From Sphingomonas sp. NFR04 (GTDB lineage Bacteria; Pseudomonadota; Alphaproteobacteria; Sphingomonadales; Sphingomonadaceae), in assembly GCF_900114095.1 (NCBI RefSeq), contig NZ_FORV01000002.1, positions 372,001 to 436,000 on the forward strand: a stretch of DNA of 64,000 nt. Reading direction: 5' to 3'. A program made the position numbers and the translations under genes. Position 1 is the stretch's first letter; every line of letters starts with the position of its first letter. Of this stretch, positions 43,745 through 53,714 are shown piece after piece. The notes beneath the pieces were generated by a model, which had not been told where the DNA came from, ran no database searches, and saw only the letters and a program-made list of their open reading frames with translations.

Positions 43745-46684
43745 CTACTCACGTCCATACCATTCATCCCGGCGCATCAGCTGATCATATTCGGCATAGG
43801 GGGCGTATTCAGGCACCAGCTTGGCGGTGAACGGACGGTCGCCGGTCAGCCACTCGCCGGCCGCCGCGGCGAAATGCTCGGCGGCGATGCTGACGAAATC
43901 CTCTGCCGGCACCGGCTCGCGCTTCTTCGGATCGACCGGCGAGTCGACATAGCCGAACCCGCCGCTCCTCGGATTGCGCGCCAGCGACCAATATTCGAAG
44001 GCCCGCGCGGCGCCCTCGATCCCTTCGAACCCGCCCCGCTCGGCGATCAGGCCCAGCAATCCCAGCTGCAGGCTGAACCCCGCCTTCACCGCGCGCGTAC
44101 TCGGCGGCTGGCCGGTCTTGTAATCCACAATCGCCAGCGCGCCGCCCTCCAGCCGGTCGACCCGGTCGAACTTGCCGCGCAGCGTGACGCCGGCGAAGTC
44201 GATCGACCCGTCCCGCTCCACCGCCAGCACCTTGCGGCCCTTCAGCCCCTGTTCGACCAGTTCCCCGGCGATCCAGTCGATCGCCTCGATCAGCCGCGGC
44301 TGCCACAGCGCGCGGATCAGCGGGTGGGTGCGGGTGTCGGCCAGCATCGCTTCGGCGCGGTCGCGGAGCAGGTCCGGGCGGCAATCATCCTCCTCGAACC
44401 ACCGCTGCAGCACGTCGTGCACCGCGGTACCGCGCCACGCCGCACTCGGGTCGGCATCGACCGGATCGAGCGGCATCAGCCGCAGCATCCGCCGCGCGTA
44501 GAAGGCATAAGGGTCGGCCTTGAGCCGATCGACTTCGGTCACCGAGATGACCTTCGGACGATCCTTGGCGGGCGGAGACGGCTCCGGCCGCGCGACCGGC
44601 GCGAACGCCCCCGGCGCGTCGATCGCCGCCATCCATGCGGCGAGGTCCCCTGCCCGCTCCAGACCGCCCGACAGCGCCTCGAGCCGCAGCCAGAAGCGCG
44701 AGGCGATCGTCGGCGCGCTGGCGTCGCGGCGGGCGCGGGTAAGCAGCACCGCCTTCGCCCCCAGCCCGATCGCGAGATCATGCGCCGAGACGCCGATCCG
44801 CCGCTCCAGCCCCGGCAGCCCCAGCTCGGCACGGATGCGCGGCGCCAGCCAGGGATCGGGCGCAGGCAGGCCGGGCCAGATTCCCTCGTTGAGACCGCCG
44901 AGGATCATCAGATCGGCGCTGTGCAGCCGCGCCTCGATCAGGCCGAGGATCGCCAGCCGCGGATGCCCGCCCTGCGGCGGCCGCACAGCGACTTCGTCCA
45001 TCAGCGTGCGGAGCATCGGCGCGAGGCTGTCCGGCTCGGCCAGCGCGGGGCCGTGCGCCGCTTCCCGCTCCAGATCGTCGAGCAGCAGCGCGGCGGCGCG
45101 ACCGTCCTCGCGGCTCCACAGCATGTCACCGCCCAGTGCCTGCGCTGCCTCACGGAGCGCGGCGACCAGCCCGGCGAGCGGCTGCGCGCGTGCCGCAAAC
45201 ACCGCCTCCAGCGGCGCCAGCAGCGGTCGCGACGTCTCCCACCAGCGCGCGGCGTTTCGTCGGAGCGCGCCTTCCCGGCCGCCCTGGTCCGCAAGGTGGC
45301 CGTCGATCCCTGCGAGACCCGGAGCCGGACGCGGGCCGCGCAGCGCAAGATCGAGCGCCCGCGCGCCGTCCAACCAGGCGGCGCGATCGTTCGGCTGCAC
45401 CAAGGGATGCTTGAGCAAGGTCAGCAATGGCATCGGCGCAAAGGCCTGCGCCGCCGCATCGGCAAGTGCCAGCAGCAGCGTGCCCGGCGGGGTGAGCGAC
45501 AGCGGCTGGCCGGCGGAATCGTCCACCGCGATACTCCAGCGCGCGCAATGCGCCGCCACCCGCCGCGCAAGCGCGCGATCGGGGGTGACCAGCGCCGCGG
45601 TGCGCGCCGGCGTCTCCAGCGCCTCGCGCAGCGCCAGCGCGATCGCCTGCGCCTCCTCGGCCGGAGTCGCGAGTTCGAGCGCACGCACCCCGTCCAGCCG
45701 CCGTTCGCCGGCAGGCAGGTCGGTCCAGCGATGGGTCAGCTCGGGCGGCTGCATCGCCGAGGCGATCGCCTTGCTGCGCGCGGGCGGCGCATCGAGCTCG
45801 CTGGCGACACGCCATTGCTGGAACTCGCCGCGCGCCACGCCCATCCGGTCGAGCAGCAGCTTGAGGTGGAATTGCGGGTGTGTCTCGAGCGCACGGCGCC
45901 GCCGCCCGCTAATCGGGTCCGGCTTGTGCGGCCCGAGCGACTCCCATTCGTCGTCGCCCATCGCGGTGGCGAGCGCGGGAAGCACCACCATCCCCTCGGG
46001 CAATCCCGCCACCACCCGCAGCAGCCGCGCGATCGCCGGCGCTGCCGTAGTGATGCCCGCCGCGCAGACGAAGCCTGACGGCCCCGCGGCCTTCCACCGC
46101 GCCGACACGCGATCGAGCAACCGCCGTCGCCGCTCGGGCAGATCGACGCGCCCCAGTGCGCCCAGTTCCTCGGGCCAGCGGGTCAGCACGATCTCGAACA
46201 GCGCGAGCGAGCGCTCCCAATGCGCCGACAGCTCGGGGCCAAGCTCCAGGTCGCGAAGCCGTCGGGGCGAGACTTCCTCGACCAGCAGCTGGTCCAGCGT
46301 CGTGCCGAGATCGCCCGCCAGCCGCACCGCTTCCGCCGCGTCCAGACGGGCGTCATGCCCCTGGAGCAGCCGGGCGAGGATCATGCGCCGCTGGAGCGGG
46401 TCGACCGCGGGCGGCACCGGCTCGGCATCGTCGACCGTCTCGAACACCGCCTCGTCGAGTTCGGGGTCGCCGATCGCGACGAGCCGGGGGAGCAGCAGCC
46501 CGCCGCCGCTCTCGCGCACGAAAGCATCCTGCATCGCTCGCTTGGCGCGGTTGTTGGGCAGCAGCACCACGCCGCGCGCGAGCCGCAGCGGGTCCGCGCC
46601 GAAGCGGCGGATCAGCCCGATCGCCAGCGCATCGGCAAAGGCCCGGTGCGGCGGGATCGTATAGAGGTGCAGGGCGTGCGACAT
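43745..46684 (-). CDS. addB: double-strand break repair protein AddB
   Basis: A 979-residue AddB subunit of alphaproteobacterial type. The N-terminal half is a degenerate helicase-like domain (no classic Walker A, as in this family). The C-terminal PD-(D/E)XK nuclease domain has LAIVDYKTGQPPS. It pairs with AddA for end resection. The gene begins MSHALHLYTIPPHRAF. It is first in the addB-addA-trxA order, divergent from a VIT-family transporter 247 bases away. Confidence 0.93.
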   Translation of the reverse strand: MSHALHLYTIPPHRAFADALAIGLIRRFGADPLRLARGVVLLPNNRAKRAMQDAFVRESGGGLLLPRLVAIGDPELDEAVFETVDDAEPVPPAVDPLQRRMILARLLQGHDARLDAAEAVRLAGDLGTTLDQLLVEEVSPRRLRDLELGPELSAHWERSLALFEIVLTRWPEELGALGRVDLPERRRRLLDRVSARWKAAGPSGFVCAAGITTAAPAIARLLRVVAGLPEGMVVLPALATAMGDDEWESLGPHKPDPISGRRRRALETHPQFHLKLLLDRMGVARGEFQQWRVASELDAPPARSKAIASAMQPPELTHRWTDLPAGERRLDGVRALELATPAEEAQAIALALREALETPARTAALVTPDRALARRVAAHCARWSIAVDDSAGQPLSLTPPGTLLLALADAAAQAFAPMPLLTLLKHPLVQPNDRAAWLDGARALDLALRGPRPAPGLAGIDGHLADQGGREGALRRNAARWWETSRPLLAPLEAVFAARAQPLAGLVAALREAAQALGGDMLWSREDGRAAALLLDDLEREAAHGPALAEPDSLAPMLRTLMDEVAVRPPQGGHPRLAILGLIEARLHSADLMILGGLNEGIWPGLPAPDPWLAPRIRAELGLPGLERRIGVSAHDLAIGLGAKAVLLTRARRDASAPTIASRFWLRLEALSGGLERAGDLAAWMAAIDAPGAFAPVARPEPSPPAKDRPKVISVTEVDRLKADPYAFYARRMLRLMPLDPVDADPSAAWRGTAVHDVLQRWFEEDDCRPDLLRDRAEAMLADTRTHPLIRALWQPRLIEAIDWIAGELVEQGLKGRKVLAVERDGSIDFAGVTLRGKFDRVDRLEGGALAIVDYKTGQPPSTRAVKAGFSLQLGLLGLIAERGGFEGIEGAARAFEYWSLARNPRSGGFGYVDSPVDPKKREPVPAEDFVSIAAEHFAAAAGEWLTGDRPFTAKLVPEYAPYAEYDQLMRRDEWYGRE

Positions 46685-46931
46685 GCGGCTCGACGAAAGG
46701 GGAACGGAGCGCGAACCTTAGCGGGGTTGGACCGGCAGGCGCAACCGCTGACACGCCTCTTCGCCTCCGACCCGGATGCGCCGGAGCGCCGACGGGGCGA
46801 ATGGATCCCGGCACCTGCCGGCCGGGCGAAGCCTGCAGCCGGCGTGCGGCGATCCGCCCATGGGAACTCCCCCCATTGCCGCGCGGCGCGCTCCGCCCCA
46901 TCCTCCCGCCACCATTGCCGGAGGAACCCCC

Positions 46932-47624
46932 ATGCGCCCGCACCGCGAACAGCATCTCGTCGCCCGGATCGGCTGGCTGCGCGCCGCGGTGCTGGGGGCG
47001 AATGACGGCATCGTCTCCACCGCCAGCCTGATCCTGGGCGTCGCCGCCTCAGGGGCCGGGCGGCCGGCGCTGCTCGTCGCGGGCGTGGCGGGGCTGGTGG
47101 CGGGCGCGATGTCGATGGCGGCGGGCGAATATGTCTCAGTCAGCTCGCAATCCGATACCGAACGCGCCGACCTCGTCCGCGAGCGGCTGGAACTCGCCAC
47201 CACGCCCGAGGCCGAGCTGGCCGAGCTGACCGCCATCTATGTCGGCCGCGGCGTCGATCCCGCGACCGCCAAGGCGGCGGCCGAGCAGATGATGGCGCGT
47301 GACGCGCTGGAGGCCCATGCCCGCGACGAACTCCACATCACCGAAATGACCACCGCGCGGCCGGTGGTCGCCGCGTTCACCTCGGCGGCGACCTTCACGG
47401 CGGGCGCGGCTCTGCCGCTGCTGCTCGCCGCGCTGCTGCCGATGCGCTGGATGGCGGCGGGCGAAGCAGCGGGATCGATCCTGTTCCTTGCCCTGCTCGG
47501 CGCGCTGGGCGCGATCACCGGCGGGGCGAGGCCGCTCAAGCCGGTGGTGCGGGTGGTGTTCTGGGGCGCGCTCGCGATGGCCTTGACCGCGGGTATCGGG
47601 CGGGTTGTGGGGACGAGTGTTTGA
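46932..47624 (+). CDS. VIT1/CCC1 family iron/manganese transporter
   Basis: A 230-residue membrane protein with four to five hydrophobic helices. It has the family sequence LGANDGIVSTASLILGVAA at helix 1 and SMAAGEYVSVSSQSDTE, whose acidic residues contribute to cation transport. A cytoplasmic helical segment (about residues 85-145) rich in Glu/Ala lies between helices. VIT proteins move Fe(II) or Mn(II) across membranes, usually to detoxify the cytoplasm. The start ATG 46932 has GGAGGAACC at a good distance. Upstream open frames are not coding. Confidence 0.9.
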   Translation: MRPHREQHLVARIGWLRAAVLGANDGIVSTASLILGVAASGAGRPALLVAGVAGLVAGAMSMAAGEYVSVSSQSDTERADLVRERLELATTPEAELAELTAIYVGRGVDPATAKAAAEQMMARDALEAHARDELHITEMTTARPVVAAFTSAATFTAGAALPLLLAALLPMRWMAAGEAAGSILFLALLGALGAITGGARPLKPVVRVVFWGALAMALTAGIGRVVGTSV

Positions 47625-47662
47625 TGAGATCAAACACGCACCGTTGCCCGTCATGGTTTAAT

Positions 47663-48319
47663 TTACGGGTGCGGATAGCGCCAGAAGTACCAAGTAGCCA
47701 AAATCGCAACAGCCGCGAGCAACGCACCCAATCCTCCGAAGATTGTGCCCCAGCGCGTCCACCAGCTTTCATTGCTTTCCACTGGTTGATTGCTAACCCC
47801 GGGGCCCGCGACTGGCCCATAGAAGTGGTTGATGTCTCTACTAGCCACTTGCGACAAGGTGGCGATCGGATCGGACGCAGCCGTTGCACGCTTTTCGGAT
47901 GTCATAAGAACCCAAAAATTCGGGCACGGTATCAACCTGTCCTGATCCAGCTCTTCAGCGTCCGTGAATATCCGTTTGGTATCCCAATCAACCTCAAAAG
48001 CATCAGCCTTTAGCGCGAGCAGGATCCTACTTAGCGCGCTCTTGTAAGCGTCACTGTGAAGCCGTACGAAATATGAGCCAGCGTTTGGGCTCGTTTTAAC
48101 GAGCCCCTGCCGTCGCAGGTCTGTAACGATGCTATTGAAAAGGCGCGTGTCAACGGTGGTATTGTAGTCCGCCTGGAAGTCCTGTCGCGACATAAATCGA
48201 CGCTCTGGGCGATGTGAATCGATGAACATGCTGACCAGCAGCCGATGTTCGGCCAGCTCCACATTGTTCACACCCGCCCCTTTCAAGAACAGCTCCGACG
48301 AACTGCTGACTACCCTCAA
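47663..48319 (-). CDS. low-GC protein with C-terminal transmembrane anchor (hypothetical)
   Basis: A 218-residue protein whose codons are clearly less GC-rich than its neighbours. Residues about 20-85 read like a winged-helix module (HRLLVSMFIDSHRPERRFMS then TRLFNSIVTDLRRQGLVK). The middle is a mixed domain, and the C terminus has one transmembrane helix (TIFGGLGALLAAVAILATWYFW) with a short basic tail. The start is taken as TTG 48319, which overlaps the dnaB stop; GTG 48271 is an alternative. No family is recognised. The base composition suggests acquisition. Confidence 0.7.
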   Translation of the reverse strand: MRVVSSSSELFLKGAGVNNVELAEHRLLVSMFIDSHRPERRFMSRQDFQADYNTTVDTRLFNSIVTDLRRQGLVKTSPNAGSYFVRLHSDAYKSALSRILLALKADAFEVDWDTKRIFTDAEELDQDRLIPCPNFWVLMTSEKRATAASDPIATLSQVASRDINHFYGPVAGPGVSNQPVESNESWWTRWGTIFGGLGALLAAVAILATWYFWRYPHP

Positions 48320-49812
48320 TACCCCTCCGGCGCCAGATCGCTGAACTTGGTGAACTGCCGGTCGAAGCGCATGTGCACCGAGCCCGTAGCACCATGGCGC
48401 TGCTTGGCGATGATCACCGTCGCCTTGTTGGCCACTTCCAGCTGCTTGGCCTGCCATTCCTCATAGGCCATGCGCTCCTCGGCAGTTTCGGTGCCGTCGG
48501 GCACCTTGGTCGGTGCCTTGAAATCGTGATAATATTCGTCGCGATACACGAACAGCACGATATCGGCGTCCTGCTCGATCGAGCCGGATTCGCGAAGGTC
48601 GGAGAGCTGCGGGCGCTTGTCCTCGCGGCTTTCCACCGCGCGGCTCAGCTGGGAGAGCGCGAGCACCGGGACGTGGAGTTCCTTGGCCAGTGTCTTGAGG
48701 CCGCGCGAAATCTCCGAGATTTCCTGCACGCGACCGTCGCCCGAGGCCTTGGCCGATCCGGTGAGCAGCTGGAGATAGTCGACGATCACCATGCCGATCT
48801 TGTGCTGGCGCTTCAGCCGCCGCGCGCGGGTGCGCAGCGCGGCGATGGTGAGGCCCGGCGTATCGTCGATGAACAAGGGCAGCCGCTCCAGATCGCCCGC
48901 GGCGCGCGCGAATTTCTGGAACTCGGCATTGCTCAGCTGGCCGGTACGCAGCTTTTCCGAGACGACCTCGGCCTGCTCGGACAGGATACGCATCGCCAGC
49001 TGGTCGGCCGACATTTCGAGGCTGAAGAAGGCCACCGGCGCGCCGATCGACTTGTCCTCGGCAATGCCCGCATCCAGATCGTCCATGTAGCGCTTGGCCG
49101 CATTGAACGCGATGTTGGTGGCGAGCGAGGTCTTGCCCATGCCCGGTCGGCCGGCGAGGATCAGCAGGTCCGATCGGTTGAAGCCGCCGGTCGAGGCGTT
49201 GAGGTCGCTCAGGCCCGTGGTGATGCCCGAGATGCCGCCGCCCGAGTTCATCGCCTTTTCGGCCTGCTTCACCGCCAGCGTCGCGGCGCGGGTGAAGGAT
49301 TTCACGCCCGCATCGGTGTCGCCCTGTTCGGCGACCTGGTAGAGCTTGAGCTCGGCCTGCTCGATCTGCTTGGAGGGGTTGATGTCCTGGCTGGTGTCGA
49401 GCGCCCCCTCCACCATGCCGCGGCCCACGTCGACCAGCGCGCGCAGCTGGGCGAGATCGTAGATCTGGTCGGCGAAGGAGCGCGCCCCGATCAGGCTGGC
49501 CGGGTTGCCGGTCAGCTGGGCGAGATAGGCCGGGCCGCCCAGCTCCTTCATCGCCGCGTCATGCGCGAACAGCGGGCGCAGCGTCACCGGCGTGGCGAGG
49601 CGGTTGTCGCCGACCAGCAGGGTGATCTGCTCGTAGATGCGGCCGTGCAGCGGCTCGAAGAAATGTTCGGGTCGCAGCTTCTGGAGCACGTCCTCCGCGA
49701 CTCGGTTGTCGATCATCATCGCGCCGAGCAACGCTGCTTCGGCCTCGACATTCTGCGGGAGACTCAGGCCCTCTTGGGGCTCGGGTGCGGGAAAGGGGAT
49801 CGGCTGTGCCAT
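48316..49812 (-). CDS. dnaB: replicative DNA helicase DnaB
   Basis: A 498-residue hexameric replicative helicase. The N-terminal DnaB domain begins LPQNVEAEAALLGAMM, the Walker A is GRPGMGKTS, and Walker B lies in MVIVDYLQLL. It unwinds DNA ahead of the replisome, with DnaE (also in this window) as polymerase partner. The start ATG 49812 follows a GAGGGAGGG sequence; upstream codons are antisense to the divergent gene's leader. Its stop overlaps the low-GC hypothetical gene, an uncommon arrangement. Confidence 0.95.
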   Translation of the reverse strand: MAQPIPFPAPEPQEGLSLPQNVEAEAALLGAMMIDNRVAEDVLQKLRPEHFFEPLHGRIYEQITLLVGDNRLATPVTLRPLFAHDAAMKELGGPAYLAQLTGNPASLIGARSFADQIYDLAQLRALVDVGRGMVEGALDTSQDINPSKQIEQAELKLYQVAEQGDTDAGVKSFTRAATLAVKQAEKAMNSGGGISGITTGLSDLNASTGGFNRSDLLILAGRPGMGKTSLATNIAFNAAKRYMDDLDAGIAEDKSIGAPVAFFSLEMSADQLAMRILSEQAEVVSEKLRTGQLSNAEFQKFARAAGDLERLPLFIDDTPGLTIAALRTRARRLKRQHKIGMVIVDYLQLLTGSAKASGDGRVQEISEISRGLKTLAKELHVPVLALSQLSRAVESREDKRPQLSDLRESGSIEQDADIVLFVYRDEYYHDFKAPTKVPDGTETAEERMAYEEWQAKQLEVANKATVIIAKQRHGATGSVHMRFDRQFTKFSDLAPEGY

Positions 49813-49894
49813 CCCTCCCTCATCGGCCAATGCGCGCTCCGCGGCAACCGCACCGGCTTGTGGAAAACGGGGAATGCTTCCAAAGCTGCGCCCT

Positions 49895-50377
49895 ATGGCC
49901 GATCCGCGGATCATCGACGTGACCCTCGACGAGCGCACCATCCTGTGGCGCTCGGCCGATATCGAACAGGAACGGCGGATCGCGATCTACGATCTGCTCG
50001 AGGACAATCATTTCGCGCCCCAGCGCGCGCATGCCGATGGCTATGCCGGGCCGTACAAGCTTCACCTCAGCGTCGAGGAAGGCCGGCTCGCGCTGGCGAT
50101 TCGCCGGGCGGACGACACCCCGCTGGAGACGATCGTGCTCGGTCTCGCCCGCTTCCGCCGGCCGATCCGCGACTATTTCGCGATCTGCGACAGCTATTAC
50201 CAGGCGATCCGCGCGGCGACGCCCGCGCAGATCGAGACGGTCGACATGGCCCGGCGCGGCATCCACAACGACAGCGCCGAGCTGCTCCGCACCGCGCTGG
50301 AGGGCAAGATCGAAGTCGATTTCGATACCGCGCGGCGGCTGTTCACGCTGATCTGCGTGCTCCACATCAAGGGATGA
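49895..50377 (+). CDS. UPF0262 family protein
   Basis: A 160-residue protein of UPF0262, a conserved alphaproteobacterial family of unknown function. It begins MADPRIIDVTLDERTILWRS, and includes GPYKLHLSVEEGRL and RRGIHNDSAELL, which are typical. It lacks a signal peptide, membrane segment or metal motif. It is divergent from dnaB by 82 bases and coupled to the cytidine deaminase gene, whose ATG overlaps its stop. Confidence 0.87.
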   Translation: MADPRIIDVTLDERTILWRSADIEQERRIAIYDLLEDNHFAPQRAHADGYAGPYKLHLSVEEGRLALAIRRADDTPLETIVLGLARFRRPIRDYFAICDSYYQAIRAATPAQIETVDMARRGIHNDSAELLRTALEGKIEVDFDTARRLFTLICVLHIKG

Positions 50378-50832
50378 GTTTCATGACCACCGACGTACGC
50401 GCGCTGATCGCAGCCGCCCGCACCGCCGCGCGCCATGCCCATGCGCCCTATTCGAACTTCGGCGTGGGTGCCGCGGTGCTGCTGACCGACGGCACGGTGG
50501 TGACCGGCGCCAATTTCGAGAATGCCAGCTACGGCCTGTCGCTCTGCGCCGAGACGGTAGCGCTGGCGACCGTCTCGGCCCAGGGGCGCCTGCGCGACGT
50601 GGCCGAGATCGCGGTGATCGGTGGGCCGATCGGCGCGGACGGGGTGCCCACCGGCACCGCGCCGGTCAGCCCCTGCGGCCGCTGCCGGCAGGTGATCAAC
50701 GAGGCCGCGCAGCTCGGCAAGCGCGACCTGCCCGTGCATTGCGGCGGCGCCGAGGGCGATGCGGTGGCGAGCTATCGCCTGTCCGAGCTGCTGCCCCACG
50801 CGTTCGGGCCAGGCGATCTGGGGATTTCCTGA
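50374..50832 (+). CDS. cdd: cytidine deaminase
   Basis: A 152-residue homotetrameric-type cytidine deaminase. Zinc ligands and the proton-shuttling Glu are in LCAETVAL (Cys58, Glu60) and PCGRCRQ (Cys101, Cys104). It converts cytidine and deoxycytidine to uridine forms in pyrimidine salvage. The start is ATG 50374, overlapping the UPF0262 stop (ATGA); ATG 50383 is the next in-frame choice. Confidence 0.92.
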   Translation: MSFMTTDVRALIAAARTAARHAHAPYSNFGVGAAVLLTDGTVVTGANFENASYGLSLCAETVALATVSAQGRLRDVAEIAVIGGPIGADGVPTGTAPVSPCGRCRQVINEAAQLGKRDLPVHCGGAEGDAVASYRLSELLPHAFGPGDLGIS

Positions 50833-50880
50833 CCCGGGGAGCGCCTTCCCTGCGCCGGGTTCGGGACACCCGCGTCGTCC

Positions 50881-52473
50881 TCACGCCGCCTGGAGCGAAT
50901 AATCCTTGTAGCGCTGGCGGATCTCCCGCTTGAGCAGCTTGCCGGTGGCGGTGTGCGGCAGGCTGTCGACGAAGTGGATCTCGTCCGGCAGCCACCATTT
51001 GGCGACGTGGGCACCGAGGTGCGCGAGGATCTCCGCCTCGTTCACCGTGCTGCCGGGTTTGCGGACCACCAGCAGGATCGGTCGCTCCTCCCAGCGCGGA
51101 TGGTGGACGCCGATCGCTGCCGCCTCGGCGACGCCCGCGCAGCCCACCGCGCAATTCTCCAGCTCGACCGAACTGATCCACTCGCCGCCGGACTTGATCA
51201 CGTCCTTCGCCCGGTCGGTGATCTGCATCACCCCGTCCGGATGGAGCACGGCGACGTCGCCGGTGTCGAACCAGTTGTCGGCATCGACCGCGGGCTTCTC
51301 CTCGCGATAATATTGCCCGATCACCCAGGGCCCGCGCACCTGCAGCCGACCCGAGCTCTTGCCGTCCCGGGGCAGTACCCTGCCCTCGTCGTCCACCGTC
51401 CGCAGCTCGACGCCGTACGGCACCTTGCCCTGCTTGCTGACCTGGTCGACCTGCGCCTCGAAGCCGAGTTCATCCCAGTCGGGCGAGGGCGCGCCCATGG
51501 TGCCGATCGGGCTGGTCTCAGTCATGCCCCAGGCATGGTTGACCCGCATGCCCATCCGCATCAGCCGCTCGATCATCGCGCGCGGCGCGGCCGACCCGCC
51601 GATGGTGACGATCTTGAGGTGCTTGGGCACATCGCCGGTCGCGTCGATGTGCTGGAACATTGCGAACCACACGGTCGGCACGCCCGCCGAATGGGTGACC
51701 TTCTCGCGGTTCATCAGCTCGCACAGGATCTTGGGGTCGTTGACTGCGGAGAAGACCATCTTCGCCCCCACCGCCGGCGCCGCCCAGGGCAGCCCCCAGC
51801 CGACCGCATGGAACATCGGCACGATGGGCATCGCGACCGACTGGGTCGAGAGGTCGAACTCCGCCGGCTGCAATTCTGTCAGCGCATGGATCACGGTGGA
51901 GCGATGGGTATAGACCACGCCCTTGGGGTTGCCGGTCGTACCGCTGGTATAGCAGAGCATCATCGGCTCGCGCTCGTCGCCCTGCACCCAGGCATAATTT
52001 CCGTCCTCGGCGCCGATCCACGCCTCGAAGCCGGCCGGGCCGAGATCGTCGAAGCAGATATACTGCTCGATCGTCGTCCAGTGCGGCTTCAACCGCTCGA
52101 CCACGGTCGCGAACATCCGGTCGTAGAGCAGCACCCGGTCCTCGGCATGGTTGCCGATAAAGGCGAGCTGGTCGTCGAACAGCCGCGGATTGATCGTGTG
52201 GATCAACGCCCCCATGCCGGTCGCGCCGTACCAGGCGACGAGGTGGCGGCTGTGGTTCATCGCCAGCGTCGCCACGCGGTCGCCCTTGCGGATGCCGAGC
52301 CGCTCCAGCGCCTGCGCCATCCGGCGCGCGTCGTGGGCGATGCCCGCCCAGCTGGTGCGCGTCTCACTGCCGTCCGCCCAGCGGGTGACGATCTCGCGGG
52401 GCCCGTGTTCCCGTGCCGCGTGGTCGATCAGCGTGGATACCCGAAGCTCGAAATCCTGCATGCCGCCCAGCAT
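50881..52473 (-). CDS. acyl-CoA synthetase (AMP-forming, fatty-acid type)
   Basis: A 530-residue adenylate-forming enzyme that activates fatty or other carboxylic acids as CoA thioesters. It has the P-loop [13 protein letters not shown], the [10 protein letters not shown] motif, [10 protein letters not shown] and the terminal catalytic lysine [10 protein letters not shown]. The most likely start is ATG 52473, preceded by GGAGAGG; ATG 52485 adds four residues. It is convergent with the cytidine deaminase gene. Chain-length preference cannot be read from sequence. Confidence 0.88.
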   Translation of the reverse strand: MLGGMQDFELRVSTLIDHAAREHGPREIVTRWADGSETRTSWAGIAHDARRMAQALERLGIRKGDRVATLAMNHSRHLVAWYGATGMGALIHTINPRLFDDQLAFIGNHAEDRVLLYDRMFATVVERLKPHWTTIEQYICFDDLGPAGFEAWIGAEDGNYAWVQGDEREPMMLCYTSGTTGNPKGVVYTHRSTVIHALTELQPAEFDLSTQSVAMPIVPMFHAVGWGLPWAAPAVGAKMVFSAVNDPKILCELMNREKVTHSAGVPTVWFAMFQHIDATGDVPKHLKIVTIGGSAAPRAMIERLMRMGMRVNHAWGMTETSPIGTMGAPSPDWDELGFEAQVDQVSKQGKVPYGVELRTVDDEGRVLPRDGKSSGRLQVRGPWVIGQYYREEKPAVDADNWFDTGDVAVLHPDGVMQITDRAKDVIKSGGEWISSVELENCAVGCAGVAEAAAIGVHHPRWEERPILLVVRKPGSTVNEAEILAHLGAHVAKWWLPDEIHFVDSLPHTATGKLLKREIRQRYKDYSLQAA

Positions 52474-52592
52474 ATGCCTCTCCATTGCGTGGCTGTTTTG
52501 GGCGCAGGATACGCCTTCATGGGCGGGAGTCGAGAGGGGTGGGCGTTACATCCTGTTGCTGGTGGCATGGAGCATACTCAGTCGTCGACATG

Positions 52593-52739
52593 CCCCCTCC
52601 ACCACGCCGCTGGCACGGCGCGGTCCCCCTCCCCCGCTGCGCGGTGGAGGAGACGCTTTGCTCAAAGTGAAAGTGTTTCCTCCACCGGAGCTTGCTCCGG
52701 GGGAGGGGGACCATTCGCGCCAGCGAATGGTGGAGGGGG
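52593..52739. repeat. CCCCCTCC-type inverted repeat
   Basis: The outer arms CCCCCTCCACCA (52593-52604) and TGGTGGAGGGGG (52728-52739) are exact complements, with several further hairpins inside. It sits between the acyl-CoA synthetase start and the 3' end of the glycosyltransferase-like gene, both on the minus strand. It belongs to the same dispersed family as 441-574 and 43568-43730. Confidence 0.8.
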
Positions 52740-52746
52740 CAATCCC

Positions 52747-53613
52747 TCACCCCGCGCGGCGGACATCCAGCGGCAGCGCCAGCATCGCCGCCATCCGCTC
52801 GGCCTGCGGCACCTTGCGGATCGCCGCCCGCGCCGCCGCTTCCAGGGACCGACGGGCATCCTCGTCGGCGACCAGCGCCATGCAGCGCTCGACCAGCCCC
52901 TCGTACGGACAGGCCGCTATGCCGGGCAGATACACCCGGTCCACCGCCGTATCGGCCGCGACTTCGCTCACCACCGCCTTGCCGTTGGCCATCAGGTAGA
53001 AGACGCGGACGATCTCGAAGATATGCGTCGGATAATAATGCACGTTCAGCACCAGCTTCGACCGCGCGACCACAGCATCGCGTTCGGGCCCATAGACCCC
53101 GAACAGATGCTCGACACGCAGCCCCGCCGCCGCCAGCCCGTCCAGCACCGCCCGACGACGCGGGTTGATCGAGCCATAGAACAGCACGTCGATATCCTGC
53201 TCCGCCGCGGGCGCGATCCGGTCCAGCGCGGCGTGATAGCCGATCGGCAGCAGCCGGCTATGCGCCCCCGCCACCTGCGCCAGCCGCTCGACATTGCGCG
53301 GGCTATAATCCCAGATCTCGAAGCGCCGCGCCGCGTGGAGCATCACGCCGGTCCAGCCGCTGCCCTCGGCCTGCAACTGTTCGCTGTTGAGCAGGATCGT
53401 CCCTTCGGGCAGCCGGTCGATCACCCCGTGATCGAGCAGGTGCGCGCCAACCAGGATGTTGCGCCCGGGCTCGCGGATCTCGTTGAGCGCGATCGTCACC
53501 GGATGGCCGAGGTCGCTCAGGCCATGGAACACCAGTTCCGCGAGTTCGAGCAGCGCGCCGCTATGGGCATAGCCCTCGGGCTGCACCAGGCAGAGATGAT
53601 AGGCCACACGCAC
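52747..53613 (-). CDS. glycosyltransferase-like protein (uncharacterised)
   Basis: A 288-residue protein with a GT-B-like C-terminal half (VLFYGSINPRRRAVLDGL, then FEIVRVFYLMANGKAVVSE), the pattern of glycosyltransferase group 1 / CgeB-like proteins. The N terminus (AYHLCLVQPEGYAHSGALLELAELV) is unusual. The start is GTG 53613 or GTG 53607, with GGGGGAA upstream of both. It lies directly downstream of dnaE on the same strand but unrelated genes separate it from other polysaccharide loci. The target is unknown. Confidence 0.6.
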   Translation of the reverse strand: MRVAYHLCLVQPEGYAHSGALLELAELVFHGLSDLGHPVTIALNEIREPGRNILVGAHLLDHGVIDRLPEGTILLNSEQLQAEGSGWTGVMLHAARRFEIWDYSPRNVERLAQVAGAHSRLLPIGYHAALDRIAPAAEQDIDVLFYGSINPRRRAVLDGLAAAGLRVEHLFGVYGPERDAVVARSKLVLNVHYYPTHIFEIVRVFYLMANGKAVVSEVAADTAVDRVYLPGIAACPYEGLVERCMALVADEDARRSLEAAARAAIRKVPQAERMAAMLALPLDVRRAG

Positions 53614-53714
53614 TTCCCCCGAGGCGCGCCGCCCCGCAGACGGCGCGCCCGTTCCGATCCTCTTGTCTTATAGAGGGTTTGGCCGGGAACGTTGAGAAAC
53701 GGGCACGATCGCGC

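Noticed and set aside
43478..46078. An 866-codon open frame on the plus strand
   Set aside because: It lies over the addB gene and the repeat; composition is that of a shadow frame.
53623..53649. GGCGCGCCG/CGGCGCGCC hairpin after dnaE as a terminator
   Set aside because: It has no U tract and sits right before the next start codon; it may be a chance GC-rich palindrome.
50953..53673. A 906-codon open frame on the plus strand
   Set aside because: It crosses the acyl-CoA synthetase and glycosyltransferase-like genes and a repeat in antisense, with no domain.
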